The position numbers and the translations under genes are program-made. Below are positions 1 through 8,860 of a DNA stretch of 64,000 nucleotides, in pieces (the stretch's first letter is position 1; each line of letters starts with the position of its first letter). The DNA lies in assembly GCA_963704355.1 (NCBI GenBank), contig OY969891.1, positions 3,782,001 through 3,846,000 on the forward strand, in the 5' to 3' direction. The notes below the pieces were generated by a model. It worked only from the letters and a program-made list of their open reading frames with translations, was not told where the DNA came from and searched no databases. The DNA is from Bog-473 sp963704355. GTDB lineage: Bacteria; Actinomycetota; Acidimicrobiia; Acidimicrobiales; RAAP-2.

Positions 1-1
1 C

Positions 2-389
2 CCCGAATGGGTGAAGGTCAAGTCCTTCCGGACCCAGGAGGTGGTGATCGGTGGATGGACCGAGGGCCGCGGCGAGCGCGACGGCAGCCTCGGTGCGCTG
101 TTGCTCGGGGTGCCGGCCGACGACGGGTTGCGCTACATCGGGAAGGTAGGGACCGGCTTCAGTGAACGGGCGCGGCAGGGCCTCCTCGGCGATCTGCGGT
201 CCCGGGCCACCAAGAAGAGCCCTTTTGCCTCGCCGCTGCCCGCGCGAGACAGCGAACGCGCAATTCGTTCGGCCCGAGCTCGTGGGGGAAGTCGCCTACG
301 GCGAATGGACGCCGGCGGGCCGTCTCCGTCATCCCATCTGGCGGGGTCTGCGTCCCGACAAGAACCCCGACGAGGTGGTCGTCGAATGA
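2..389 (+). pseudogene. 3' end of ATP-dependent DNA ligase (LigD ligase domain), apparent frameshift
   Basis: This is the tail of an ATP-dependent DNA ligase of the kind used in bacterial non-homologous end joining; its 5' part lies outside the window. The first residues, PEWVKVK, match ligase motif VI. GSLGALLLGV and LRYIGKVGTGF follow, as in the OB-fold of LigD ligases. Near bases 236-245 the homologous reading moves to the next frame: QFVRPELVGEVAYGEW and LRHPIWRGLRPDKNPDEV, typical LigD C-terminal sequence, are read there and end at the TGA 387-389. One extra base in the C run at 239-241 would explain the shift. Without it the first frame continues as unrelated Arg/Ser-rich sequence to 448 and overlaps the next gene. 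It is either a real inactivating mutation or a base-calling error; the family is clear, the state of the gene is not. Confidence 0.75.
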
Positions 390-444
390 GCGTCGGTCGA
401 GTTGGGCGGCGGCTGACGACGGAGTCACCGAAGGTGGGCACGCC

Positions 445-1353
445 GTGACTCCCGCCCGCTCGTCCGCTCGCACGGTGGTCGAGGGCCGAGAGCTCTCGGT
501 CTCCAACCTGGACAAGGTGTTCTACCCGCAGAGCGGGTTCACCAAGGGGCAGCTGATCGACTATTACTGCCGGATCGCGGATGCCATGCTGCCCCATCTC
601 TGGGAGCGGCCGCTGACAATGCGGCGATTCCCGAATGGCGTCGAGGGCAAGTCCTTCTACGAAAAACACGTTCCCTCCCATGCGCTCGATTGGGTGCGCA
701 CCGTCTCGGTTCCCTCCGCTGACGGCCAAGAAGAAATCGCCTACGCGGTGGTCGACGACCTGCCCACACTCGCCTGGGCGGCCAATCTGGGCAACATCGA
801 GTTCCACGTCCCCCTGTGGCACGCCGGGCGCCAACGCAAACTCCCCTCGAAGCCCGACTACATGGTGTTCGACCTCGACCCCGGCGAGGGGACTTCCATC
901 GTCGAGTGCTGCATCGTCGCGGGCTACATCGTGCAAGAGCTGGAGAAGGCAGGCACGGAGACCTTCGCCAAGACGAGCGGGTCCAAAGGCCTGCAGCTCT
1001 ACGCGGCGACCCGTCCCAAGACGACCTGGGACAGCCTGCGCGACGAGGCTCACGAGATCGCACGCAAACTCGAGTCCGAGCATCGCGACCTCGTCGTCTC
1101 GAACATGCGCAAGTCGCTCCGACAGGGACACGTGCTGATCGACTGGAGCCAGAACCACCCAGCCAAGACGACCGTCGCCGTGTACTCGGTCCGTGCCAAG
1201 GCGGCGCCGACGGTGTCCACGCCCGTGACGCCGGGCGAGGTGCACCGGTGTGCCAAGGAGCGGAACGCACAGTTGCTCGTGTTCGAGACGAACGACGTGC
1301 TGAGCCGGGTCGAAAAGCACGGCGACCTTTTCGCACCCCTGGCCCGCCGCTGA
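445..1353 (+). CDS. ligD: LigD-type DNA repair polymerase/primase (stand-alone PolDom)
   Basis: This 302-residue protein of the archaeo-eukaryotic primase superfamily matches the polymerase domain of LigD, which adds nucleotides at double-strand breaks during end joining. The metal-binding pair is in VFDLDPGEG (Asp143 and Asp145), the third acidic residue in LIDWSQN (Asp233), and the nucleotide-binding loop is TSGSKGLQLY (177-186). In many homologues the last motif carries His where Gln is seen here. The N-terminal NLDKVFYP and the length fit a free-standing PolDom. The GTG start at 445 is 55 bases after the ligase stop, so ligase and polymerase are separate genes in one transcription unit instead of one fused LigD. 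No Ku gene is in the window. Confidence 0.92.
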   Translation: MTPARSSARTVVEGRELSVSNLDKVFYPQSGFTKGQLIDYYCRIADAMLPHLWERPLTMRRFPNGVEGKSFYEKHVPSHALDWVRTVSVPSADGQEEIAYAVVDDLPTLAWAANLGNIEFHVPLWHAGRQRKLPSKPDYMVFDLDPGEGTSIVECCIVAGYIVQELEKAGTETFAKTSGSKGLQLYAATRPKTTWDSLRDEAHEIARKLESEHRDLVVSNMRKSLRQGHVLIDWSQNHPAKTTVAVYSVRAKAAPTVSTPVTPGEVHRCAKERNAQLLVFETNDVLSRVEKHGDLFAPLARR

Positions 1354-1362
1354 CCAGCTCTT

Positions 1363-2436
1363 TCAGCCCCCGGTGTCGGCGCGGAGCCGGCTCACGACGC
1401 CGTCGACGACCTCCGAGGTCGAGGCATCTCCCCCGAGGTCGAACGTTCGGATGCCTTCGGCGGCCAAGCCGAGAGTGATCTGCCTGATGGCCGCGGCCCT
1501 TGCGGCGATGAGCGCGTCGCCACGTGCGGCATGGTCGAGAACGGCCGCGCAGGCGAGCAGCATCGCCATCGGGTTCGCCACGTTCTTGCCCATCAACGAC
1601 GGCGCCGTGCCGTGAGGGGCCTCGGCCATGGCCACCAGGGTGTGCATGTCGTCGTTGAGGGCCAGGAGTACCGACTCTGCGCCCGCGATCGAGCCGAAGA
1701 GGGCGAGCACGAGGTCCGAGAGACAGTCACCGTCGCGGTTCAGTGCCGGCACCACGAGCGTGCTGCCGCCCGACTCGGTGATAAGCCCGGCGTACGCGGC
1801 ATCGATGAGGGTGGGACGATACGGGACGTCCGGGTACCGGGCCGCGGCGGCGTCCATCTCCTCTTTGAGCATGCCTTCGTAGACCGCCGACACGGTCCAC
1901 TTGGGACCGCCGTAGACGCACGCGCTCATCTGGACGGCGGTCCGAAACGAATACTCGGCGACGGACCGGCAGACGGACCGGTCGATCCGCTCGGTCCGCC
2001 ACGCCTGCTCGGCCGCTGAGCCAGGGTCGCCCGTCCGACGCTCCTCGGCCCCGTAGGCATCGCCGACGGCCATGCGAACCACGACGATGGGATGGATGAC
2101 CGCGGCCGGTGGGGCCACCCCCGGAATCCGACGACCGGTGCGCACGATGACGGAGCCGCCAATCCCTTCGCGCAGGATGCGGTTCGGGCTGCCCACGTCC
2201 CCGATGGTCTCGGGGGTCACCGTGGCTGCCTTCAGCCCTAAACCTGTCTCGCGCATCGCGCTGGCGGCGTCGCGGACGACACCGTTTGCAGTGGCGCGGC
2301 GTTTCGCCAGCGAGAGGTCGTAGTGGACGAGCTCCACATCGAAGCCCAGGACGTCGGGCGCCATGACCCTGAGCGCCTGCTCGAGCAGCTCCTGTCCCGT
2401 CTCGTCACCGTCGCACACCACGATCTGCCGCGCCAT
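1363..2436 (-). CDS. Isocitrate/isopropylmalate dehydrogenase family protein
   Basis: The roughly 357-residue protein belongs to the family of NAD(P)-dependent decarboxylating dehydrogenases that act on isocitrate, 3-isopropylmalate or tartrate. The N-terminal VCDGDETGQE corresponds to the usual GDGIGPE loop, with changed Gly residues. PHGTAPSLMGKNVANPMA near residue 280 is the family's cofactor-binding and Gly-Lys-Asn-x-Ala-Asn-Pro block, and the PTLIDAAYAGLI segment supplies acidic metal ligands. The ATG at 2436 was chosen because homology begins there; sequence upstream in the same frame is Arg/Pro-rich and shadow-like. The gene converges on ligD with a 9-base gap. Substrate preference cannot be read from the sequence, and no leucine or TCA-cycle partners are adjacent. 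Confidence 0.82.
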   Translation of the reverse strand: MARQIVVCDGDETGQELLEQALRVMAPDVLGFDVELVHYDLSLAKRRATANGVVRDAASAMRETGLGLKAATVTPETIGDVGSPNRILREGIGGSVIVRTGRRIPGVAPPAAVIHPIVVVRMAVGDAYGAEERRTGDPGSAAEQAWRTERIDRSVCRSVAEYSFRTAVQMSACVYGGPKWTVSAVYEGMLKEEMDAAAARYPDVPYRPTLIDAAYAGLITESGGSTLVVPALNRDGDCLSDLVLALFGSIAGAESVLLALNDDMHTLVAMAEAPHGTAPSLMGKNVANPMAMLLACAAVLDHAARGDALIAARAAAIRQITLGLAAEGIRTFDLGGDASTSEVVDGVVSRLRADTGG

Positions 2437-2594
2437 CGACACGCGGGCCAGGGTCGCGCGAAATACCGGTCGCCGCCAACGCCACCGGTTTCCGACGCTC
2501 CCGCCGTTGCCGAGCCTTCCCCTGCCATCGACAGTCCTCCCACTGCAGGCATACAACAGGCCGGAGGGGGAACAATCGAAGCTGGAGGAATCAG

Positions 2595-3314
2595 ATGATG
2601 ATGGACGGGCCAGGGGCCGAGCCACCCCAGGGCACGCCGAGCCGGCGGGCTCTCGGGGCGATGGAGAGTGCTGTTCGTCGCGCCCGTGAAGCCGCGGGCC
2701 CTTCCAGTGTGCGGCCGACCCAGCCCTTTGCGGAGCCGTCCCCGCCTCCTCCGCCATCCACCGAGCCCGCGGCGGAGCCCGCGCGCCACTTCGAGGGCAT
2801 GAGCGAGAACTGGTTGGTCGCCGCCGTTGCCGTCGCCGCAACCCTGGTCGTCATCGCAGCCGTCGCCCTCGCCGTGTCCCTCGGGAGCGGCGGATCGCGG
2901 CAAGCGACGCCGCCATCCACGGCGGTCACGGCCGCCGGACACGGCGGGACGCCAGGTGCCGGAAGACACCCGGGATCAACCCCCGGGCATCGCACCGCAA
3001 GGGGCAACTCCTCCACCGGGACGACGACGTCGACCACGCCGCCGGTGACCTCCCCTGGGGGACCGCCCCAGATCTCGGCGCTCAGCCCAGCGAACGGGGC
3101 GGCGGGTCAGGGCATCCAGGTTGCCGGAGCGAACTTTCTGAGCTCGGACGGACAGATCGTGGCTACGTTCAACGGCCAGGTCGCGCCGACGAGCTGCCCC
3201 GCCCAGAACGTGTGCACGGTCACCGTGCCTCCGATGGCGAGCGGGGCGTCGGCTGAGGTGACCATCACCACCGCGGGTGGGACATCGAATGCGGTGACCT
3301 TCACGTACTCGTAG
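2595..3314 (+). CDS. Membrane-anchored IPT/TIG domain protein
   Basis: This 239-residue protein has a Pro/Ser-rich cytoplasmic N-terminus (1-65), one hydrophobic segment at about 73-95, a Gly/Thr/Pro-rich linker with a run of threonines (100-152), and a C-terminal domain from about 155 that looks like an IPT/TIG immunoglobulin-like fold: a PQISALSPANGAAGQGIQV start and a TSNAVTFTYS end, the usual edge strands. TIG domains bind carbohydrate or protein partners on cell surfaces. A strong ribosome site, GGAGGA at 2584-2589, lies 5 bases before the first of three consecutive ATG codons. Its 3' end overlaps the convergent transporter gene by 14 bases. The partner is unknown. Confidence 0.75.
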   Translation: MMMDGPGAEPPQGTPSRRALGAMESAVRRAREAAGPSSVRPTQPFAEPSPPPPPSTEPAAEPARHFEGMSENWLVAAVAVAATLVVIAAVALAVSLGSGGSRQATPPSTAVTAAGHGGTPGAGRHPGSTPGHRTARGNSSTGTTTSTTPPVTSPGGPPQISALSPANGAAGQGIQVAGANFLSSDGQIVATFNGQVAPTSCPAQNVCTVTVPPMASGASAEVTITTAGGTSNAVTFTYS

Positions 3315-4611
3315 CGGCGGCGGCATCGCCCGGCCACAACGCCTCAGGTTCGCGGCCCTTGGTCTCGGGGAGGAACCAGAACAGCACGGCGGCCGCCGCC
3401 ATGGGGAGGAACGTGATCTCCGCTGCTGCGGCAAACCGACTGCCCACATCCGCCACGGCTCCGAACTCGACCAGTCCGACGACCGCACCGAGCACACCGG
3501 CCGTCACCCACCACCCCGCGACCGAGGCACGGACCGACGTCGGGAACAGCTCCGTCAGCATCGCCCCGATCGCGGGCGCCAGGATGCCCCCGCTGAATAC
3601 CCCGAGGATGTACCCCACGACGAACGCCGGCCGAGAGCCGCTGTAGGCGAACGCCCCGGTGGCGGCGATGGCAATCATGGCGACCGAGCCCGCCGGCCGC
3701 CGGCCGACGCGATCCGCCAGCCAGCGTCCGGCCAACAACCCGACGAGCCCTGCTGCGCCCGCGGCCACCACCATGGCGGCCGTGACCCAGCCGGCCTGGT
3801 GCAGCACGTCCTGGGCGAACAGAAAGGCAAAGCTGTTGGCCGGACCCGTGATCACCGAGATGGCCACACCAATCACGGAGAGCACGATGACCCGGTTGCG
3901 GAAGCGGCGCCCTACGGCGCCGATGACCGGCGTCGGATGGTCGGCTTCCGCCTGGGCGACCATGAATCTGTTTGGCTCCTCGACCCAGCTGCGTATCGCG
4001 TAGACGATGACCAGGGGGACGACCGCCAGGGCGAAGATCCAGCGGAAACCGAGCACGCTGGAAGCGAGACTGTGCACGATCGCGGAGATCCCTGCCCCGA
4101 CGCCGTACCCGGCAGCGACGACAGCGACCGCGGCGGTGCGATCACGTGCATTCGTCTCCTCCGTCGCCATCACTTCGGCCAGCGCGTTGGTGGCGCTGAG
4201 CAGTGGCCTTCCGAATGCGAAGATCACCACGAACCACCAGTACCCAGGGCTCGCTGCGGCGGCGACGGTGAGGGCGAGACCGACGATGGTGACCGCGAGG
4301 ATGACCCGTCGGCGACCGAACCGGTCCGCAATGCCGATGAGCGGAAGGCTGCCGAGGGACGCGAGGCGGATGACGGCGAGGCCGACGCCCAGACTGGTTC
4401 CCGAGAGTCCGACCTTGTCTGCGATCGACGCGCCCGCCGCGACGTGGCCGAGCTGCCTGGACACATCACCCAGCGCCGCGATGGCCCCGAACTGGCCGAA
4501 ACCAGAGGCAAGCGCCACGAAGGCCACGGCCAAGACGGCCCGATCGGACCAGCGGTGGAGCCGGAGCGTCCCGGTGACGTCCTTCGACCCGCTGGGCGTC
4601 AAAGATGGCAT
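3301..4611 (-). CDS. MFS transporter (sugar/metabolite porter type)
   Basis: This 436-residue polytopic inner-membrane protein of the major facilitator superfamily moves small solutes by proton symport or antiport. DRFGRRRVI in the first half and DRVGRRPAG in the second are the duplicated loop 2-3/8-9 motif of the superfamily. Hydrophobic segments alternate with short charged loops along the length, consistent with 12 helices. LPETKGREPE near the C-terminus resembles the PETKG signature at the end of sugar/metabolite:proton symporters. The start is ATG at 4611. It converges on the TIG-domain gene and overlaps its 3' end. The substrate is not indicated by neighbours. Confidence 0.88.
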   Translation of the reverse strand: MPSLTPSGSKDVTGTLRLHRWSDRAVLAVAFVALASGFGQFGAIAALGDVSRQLGHVAAGASIADKVGLSGTSLGVGLAVIRLASLGSLPLIGIADRFGRRRVILAVTIVGLALTVAAAASPGYWWFVVIFAFGRPLLSATNALAEVMATEETNARDRTAAVAVVAAGYGVGAGISAIVHSLASSVLGFRWIFALAVVPLVIVYAIRSWVEEPNRFMVAQAEADHPTPVIGAVGRRFRNRVIVLSVIGVAISVITGPANSFAFLFAQDVLHQAGWVTAAMVVAAGAAGLVGLLAGRWLADRVGRRPAGSVAMIAIAATGAFAYSGSRPAFVVGYILGVFSGGILAPAIGAMLTELFPTSVRASVAGWWVTAGVLGAVVGLVEFGAVADVGSRFAAAAEITFLPMAAAAVLFWFLPETKGREPEALWPGDAAAATST

Positions 4612-4679
4612 CTAGGGCAGTCGGTCCGACATGTCGTCATTTCGTTCCTGGACCAGGCAGTCCCACAGGACCGACCGTC

Positions 4680-6008
4680 CTACGCGGCGGTGGCCAGATT
4701 TGTGATGAACCAGTCCCGCGCCAGTTCAGCAACTGCCGCGAGCGCGCCGGGCTCCTCGAAGAGGTGTCCTGCCCCGGGAACGACGGCGAGATGATTTTGA
4801 CAGCGTAGAGCGGCCTGGGCGTTTTGGTTCAGTCCCAGCACCAGTTCGTCCGATTCGCCGACGATCAGCAGCGTGGGTGCCGTGACCGCCGCCAGGCAGG
4901 GGGCAGCGAGGTCTGGCCGCCCGCCGCGCGAGACGACGGCGGCGATGCCGCAGTCGGGTTGGGCGGCGGCCCACAGTGCCGCGGCCGCGCCCGTGCTGGC
5001 GCCGAAATACCCCACTGTCGTCGTCGCAATCTCTGGTTGCGCGCTCGCCCACCTGGTGACGTCGGCGAGGCGTCCTGCCAGCAGCGGAACGTCGAAGACC
5101 CGGGAACGGTCTTTTTCCTCCGCCGTCGTCAACAAGTCGAACAGGAGCGTGGCCAACCCCGCCTCGTTGAGGAGCGCAGCGACGTAGCGGTTGCGTGCGC
5201 TCCGTCTGCCGCTGCCGCTCCCGTGCGCAAAGACCACCGTGCCGCGGGCGCCGGAGGGGATGGAGAGGCTGCCCGTCAGGTTGGTATCGCCGCAGCGGAC
5301 CTCGACGTCGGCCTCCGACCGCACCACGCCTTCGCCGCCCGGCGACGCGGCCCGCCCGCGCTCTTGGCCAACAGCGGCGCGCCGCACCATTTCGATCACT
5401 TGATCGTCTGTCGTTTGCGAGAAGTCGCGATACCACTCACCGACCGCGAAGAACGGCTCGGGTACCTCGAGACACACGAACTCGTCGCAGACCTGGCGAA
5501 GATCGACGACCGCGAGTCGGGAGGCGACCGGAGCTGCGAGCACGATACGGGCGGCACCGAGGGCACGAGCGACTTCGCACGCGGCACGGGCGGACGAACC
5601 AGTGGCGATGCCGTCGTCCACCACCACCGCACACCGACCGACCAACTCGGCGCGTTTTCGACCCTCCCGGTACCGCATCGCGCGGCGATCGAGCTCCATG
5701 CGCTCGCGGTGCTCCGCTTCATCAATGTCGAGGTCGCCGAGCCCTGTCATCCGCAACACGTCATGATTCACGACGCGTACGCCGTCCTCGCCGATTGCCC
5801 CCATCGCCAGCTCAGGTTGGAAGGGAACTCCCAGTTTCCTGACCACGATGACGTCGAGGGGGGCGCGCAGGGCGTTCGCCACTTCGAACGCGACGGGGAC
5901 GCCACCACGCGGAAGCGCGAGGACGACGAGATCGTGCCCACCGTCGTCGGAGCGCCGGACGGCATCCGCCAGGTGACGGCCGGCGTCCGATCGGTCGCGG
6001 AAGCTCAT
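4680..6008 (-). CDS. Phosphoribosyltransferase-alpha/beta hydrolase fusion protein
   Basis: The protein has 442 residues in two domains. Residues 1-215 are a type I phosphoribosyltransferase with the PRPP-binding loop VVVDDGIATGSSA (128-140) and a LALPRGGVPVA strand near 30. Residues 235-442 are an alpha/beta hydrolase of the dienelactone-hydrolase type: VVFAHGSGSGR near 260 for the oxyanion region, the nucleophile Ser338 in GYFGASTG, and the catalytic His in GAGHLFEEP near 420. The start was set at 6008 because AGGAGGTGA ends 3 bases before that ATG; the sequence further upstream in frame is Arg-rich and unlikely to be translated. Such fusions occur in soil bacteria but their substrate is not established. 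The gene is divergent from the acyltransferase at 6241. Confidence 0.85.
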   Translation of the reverse strand: MSFRDRSDAGRHLADAVRRSDDGGHDLVVLALPRGGVPVAFEVANALRAPLDVIVVRKLGVPFQPELAMGAIGEDGVRVVNHDVLRMTGLGDLDIDEAEHRERMELDRRAMRYREGRKRAELVGRCAVVVDDGIATGSSARAACEVARALGAARIVLAAPVASRLAVVDLRQVCDEFVCLEVPEPFFAVGEWYRDFSQTTDDQVIEMVRRAAVGQERGRAASPGGEGVVRSEADVEVRCGDTNLTGSLSIPSGARGTVVFAHGSGSGRRSARNRYVAALLNEAGLATLLFDLLTTAEEKDRSRVFDVPLLAGRLADVTRWASAQPEIATTTVGYFGASTGAAAALWAAAQPDCGIAAVVSRGGRPDLAAPCLAAVTAPTLLIVGESDELVLGLNQNAQAALRCQNHLAVVPGAGHLFEEPGALAAVAELARDWFITNLATAA

Positions 6009-6240
6009 GATCACCTCCTCGGCGCCTCTTCCAGTGTCGCCCTCATCGCCCCACTCCACCAGAGGCGATCGCCCCCGGGCACGGATCACCGGTTGCCGCG
6101 CTCGTTTCCCTCGGCGGTCATGCCCTGCAATGGGCGTTCGTACAGGCCCAGCGAGGAGCGTGGCGGGTGGGGCCCTCCCCTGGCTGGCATTCGGGCCGGT
6201 GCTACGTTCCGGAATGGTGCCGGACGGGGTGTGAGCGCTG

Positions 6241-8424
6241 ATGACGCCGCAGGCCAGCCCCGTCACGCCTCGGGCCCGCCGGCGACCGTTCCGGCGGGAC
6301 ATCGAAGGGCTGCGGGCGGTGGCGATCCTCGCCGTCGTCCTCTACCACGCACACGTCGGGGCCCTGTCCGGCGGCTACGTCGGCGTCGACGTCTTCTTCG
6401 TGATCTCGGGCTATCTGATCACGGACCATCTCTGGCGCGAGGTCCGCGACAACAGCCGGCTCTCCTTCGCAGCGTTCTATGGAAGACGAATTCGCCGGCT
6501 CCTGCCCGCGGCGTTCCTGGTGCTCGCAGTGACCGCGGTGGCGTCGGCGGCAATCCTTCCACCGCTAGAGGCCCGTTCCGTGCTGAAAGATGGTGTCGCC
6601 TGCGCGCTCTACGTGGGCAACTACCGCTTCGCCTTCCTGCAGACGAACTACCTGACCGCATCGGCCGCTCCCTCACCCTTCCAGAACTACTGGTCGCTCG
6701 GGGTTGAGGAGCAGTTCTACTTGATCTGGCCGGCGGTGATGTTGCTGGCTTCCATGGTCTGGCTCCGCCGTCGTCCCTCACGGGCGGGCGCGATCGGCGT
6801 GTTGGGCGCCATCGCCGTGCTTTCGTGCGCATTTTCCATTTGGCTGACGCACGTCTCCGAGCCCTGGGCCTTCTTTTCGCTGCCCACCCGCGCCTGGGAG
6901 CTCGCGGTCGGTGGGCTCGTCGCCTTGGCCGCTCCCGCGATCGGCAACCTCCGAGGCCGGCCGGTCCTCGGCTGGCTGGGCATGGGAGCGATTCTGTGGT
7001 CGGTCTTCGCCTTCACCTCGAGCACGCCATTCCCCGGGACCGCGGCCCTCGTCCCCGTCCTCGGGACGGCTGCGGTGATCGCCGCGGGCTGCGGCACCCG
7101 CACGCGGGCGGGGCCGGTGTTGGTCCTCCGACCCGACCCGATGCAGGTGGTCGGGCGGGTGTCGTACTCGTGGTACCTGTGGCACTGGCCGATGCTCATC
7201 CTGGTACCGGCCGCGCTCGGACACGCCTTGACCCTCGCGCAGAACCTCGGGGTGGCAGCGCTGAGTTTCCTCATTTCGGTCGTCACGTTCGTGACAGTGG
7301 AACGTCCGGTGCGCACTTCGAGCTGGCTGACCAGTCGCCCTCAGCGGAGCCTCAGCCTCGGCGCCGCCCTCTCCCTGGCCGCCGTCGGCGCCTGCGTGCT
7401 GTCCGTGGTGTCACTTCCGAACCTGGCCGGCACCGGACACGCCCCGGTCGCGTCCGCCGCACTCCGGGCGTCGACCGGTGCCAAGGCCCAGGCTGCGGAC
7501 ACCCCGAACACACCGACCAACCCCACCCTCTCGCAGATCTACGACGGCACGTCAGCGGTCAATCAACAGGTCGCGAGGACGATCAAGGTGCAGGACGTGC
7601 CTGCCAACCTCGATCCGAGCGTGCCCGATGCCAAGGGCGACGAGCCGCCGGTCTTCGTCGACGGCTGTCTCGATAGCTACACCGATACGTCGCTCCGCCC
7701 TTGTGTCTTCGGCGATACCAGCTCGAACACCACCGTCGTGCTGTTCGGCGACTCGCACGCCGCCATGTGGTTTCCCGCCGTGAACCAGGCAGCCCAGCAA
7801 CTCGGTTGGCGCCTGATCACGTGGACGAAGGCCACCTGCCCCCCCTTCCCTCTGCCGATCGTCAGTCCCGTTCTCGGTCGGACCTTCACCGAGTGCGACG
7901 AGTGGCGCGCCAACGTCCTCAACCAGATCGCCGCCATCCACCCGGCCCTGGTGATCCTCGGCGTGGCCCGCCATTACACCGACATCTACAACTTCACGCC
8001 CTACAGCCAGGTCTGGCTCTCTGGGCTGGGACAGGAGATCGGCGACATCCGGAGCCTCGGGGCCCAGGTCATGGTTTTCGGGCCCGTTCCGAAGCCGCCC
8101 TTTGACGTCCCGGGGTGCCTCTCGACGCACCTCACCAACGCGCCGGCGTGTACGGTGCCGCTCGCCGTCGGGCTCAGTGCGAACGGGATCGCCGCGGAGT
8201 CTCGGGTGACGACGCAAAACGGCGCAACGTACGTCGACACCCAGCCCTGGTTCTGCACGAATACGACCTGCGCCGTGATAGTCGACAACCTCCTCGTCTA
8301 CCGCGACGACAACCACTTGACCCAGTCGTATGCCGCGTTCCTGACGCCAGTGGTCCAGCCGTGGATGCAGCGCGCTATCGCCGGAGCCCCGCAGTACTAC
8401 TACGGGCGACTCCAACGACAATGA
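6241..8424 (+). CDS. OafA/YrhL-type membrane acyltransferase with C-terminal SGNH domain
   Basis: This 727-residue membrane enzyme probably O-acetylates a cell-surface glycan. The N-terminal acyltransferase-3 domain (about 17-370) carries REIEGLRAVAILAV-like sequence (RDIEGLRAVAILAV) and the catalytic-region His in LYHAHVG, followed by many transmembrane helices and GVDVFFVISGYLIT, characteristic of OafA. After a linker, residues 470-720 form an SGNH hydrolase-like domain with VLFGDSHAAMW (Ser505) and a late DDNHLT (Asp and His). In known two-domain members the membrane part brings acyl groups across the membrane and the SGNH part transfers them. The ATG overlaps a TGA in the preceding frame and has no strong ribosome site. 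Confidence 0.92.
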   Translation: MTPQASPVTPRARRRPFRRDIEGLRAVAILAVVLYHAHVGALSGGYVGVDVFFVISGYLITDHLWREVRDNSRLSFAAFYGRRIRRLLPAAFLVLAVTAVASAAILPPLEARSVLKDGVACALYVGNYRFAFLQTNYLTASAAPSPFQNYWSLGVEEQFYLIWPAVMLLASMVWLRRRPSRAGAIGVLGAIAVLSCAFSIWLTHVSEPWAFFSLPTRAWELAVGGLVALAAPAIGNLRGRPVLGWLGMGAILWSVFAFTSSTPFPGTAALVPVLGTAAVIAAGCGTRTRAGPVLVLRPDPMQVVGRVSYSWYLWHWPMLILVPAALGHALTLAQNLGVAALSFLISVVTFVTVERPVRTSSWLTSRPQRSLSLGAALSLAAVGACVLSVVSLPNLAGTGHAPVASAALRASTGAKAQAADTPNTPTNPTLSQIYDGTSAVNQQVARTIKVQDVPANLDPSVPDAKGDEPPVFVDGCLDSYTDTSLRPCVFGDTSSNTTVVLFGDSHAAMWFPAVNQAAQQLGWRLITWTKATCPPFPLPIVSPVLGRTFTECDEWRANVLNQIAAIHPALVILGVARHYTDIYNFTPYSQVWLSGLGQEIGDIRSLGAQVMVFGPVPKPPFDVPGCLSTHLTNAPACTVPLAVGLSANGIAAESRVTTQNGATYVDTQPWFCTNTTCAVIVDNLLVYRDDNHLTQSYAAFLTPVVQPWMQRAIAGAPQYYYGRLQRQ

Positions 8425-8515
8425 TCGGACAGCGCGGGAACGTCCTGGCGCCGCCACCGAGTCGTGGGAGGATGCGTTGAGGCAACAAACGTGGCGCCGG
8501 AGGAGAGGAGCTGAC

Positions 8516-8782
8516 GTGGAAGCAGAGGAACATCTCAACAGCCATCAGAGGGACACGTTGGCCCACATCTTCCGACACCCCTTGAACCACAACATCGAAT
8601 GGCACTCTGTCATCTCGCTCCTCAACGCCGTTGCGACCGTGCAAGAGACCCAGAAGGGCCACATGAAGGTGACCATCGGGTCGACGACGGAGACCTTCGA
8701 GCCGCGCAACAAGGACATCGATGCCGAGCAGCTCGCGATTCTCCGCCGTCTGCTCAAGAAAGTGGGGTTCGGACCGGAATGA
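8516..8782 (+). CDS. Small conserved protein of unknown function
   Basis: This 88-residue protein has a recognisable conserved style: HIFRHPLNHNIEWHSVISLL, then VTIGSTTETF and a closing IDAEQLAILRRLLKKVGF. The order helix, three short strands, helix, and the conserved His-Asn-Ile-Glu-Trp recall the small double-stranded-RNA-binding-like fold of HicA toxins, but the catalytic His and the usual HicB partner are not evident. I therefore do not name it. The GTG at 8516 was chosen over an in-frame ATG at 8477 because GGAGAGGAG at 8500-8508 sits 7 bases before it. It stands alone between the acyltransferase and the sugar kinase. Confidence 0.7.
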   Translation: MEAEEHLNSHQRDTLAHIFRHPLNHNIEWHSVISLLNAVATVQETQKGHMKVTIGSTTETFEPRNKDIDAEQLAILRRLLKKVGFGPE

Positions 8783-8860
8783 GCAGAGGAATAGGTCGGA
8801 CCACCGACGCGCGGTGAACTTCCCTCTGAGCGGAACGCCGAAGGTAAGGATCGCAGGTTG

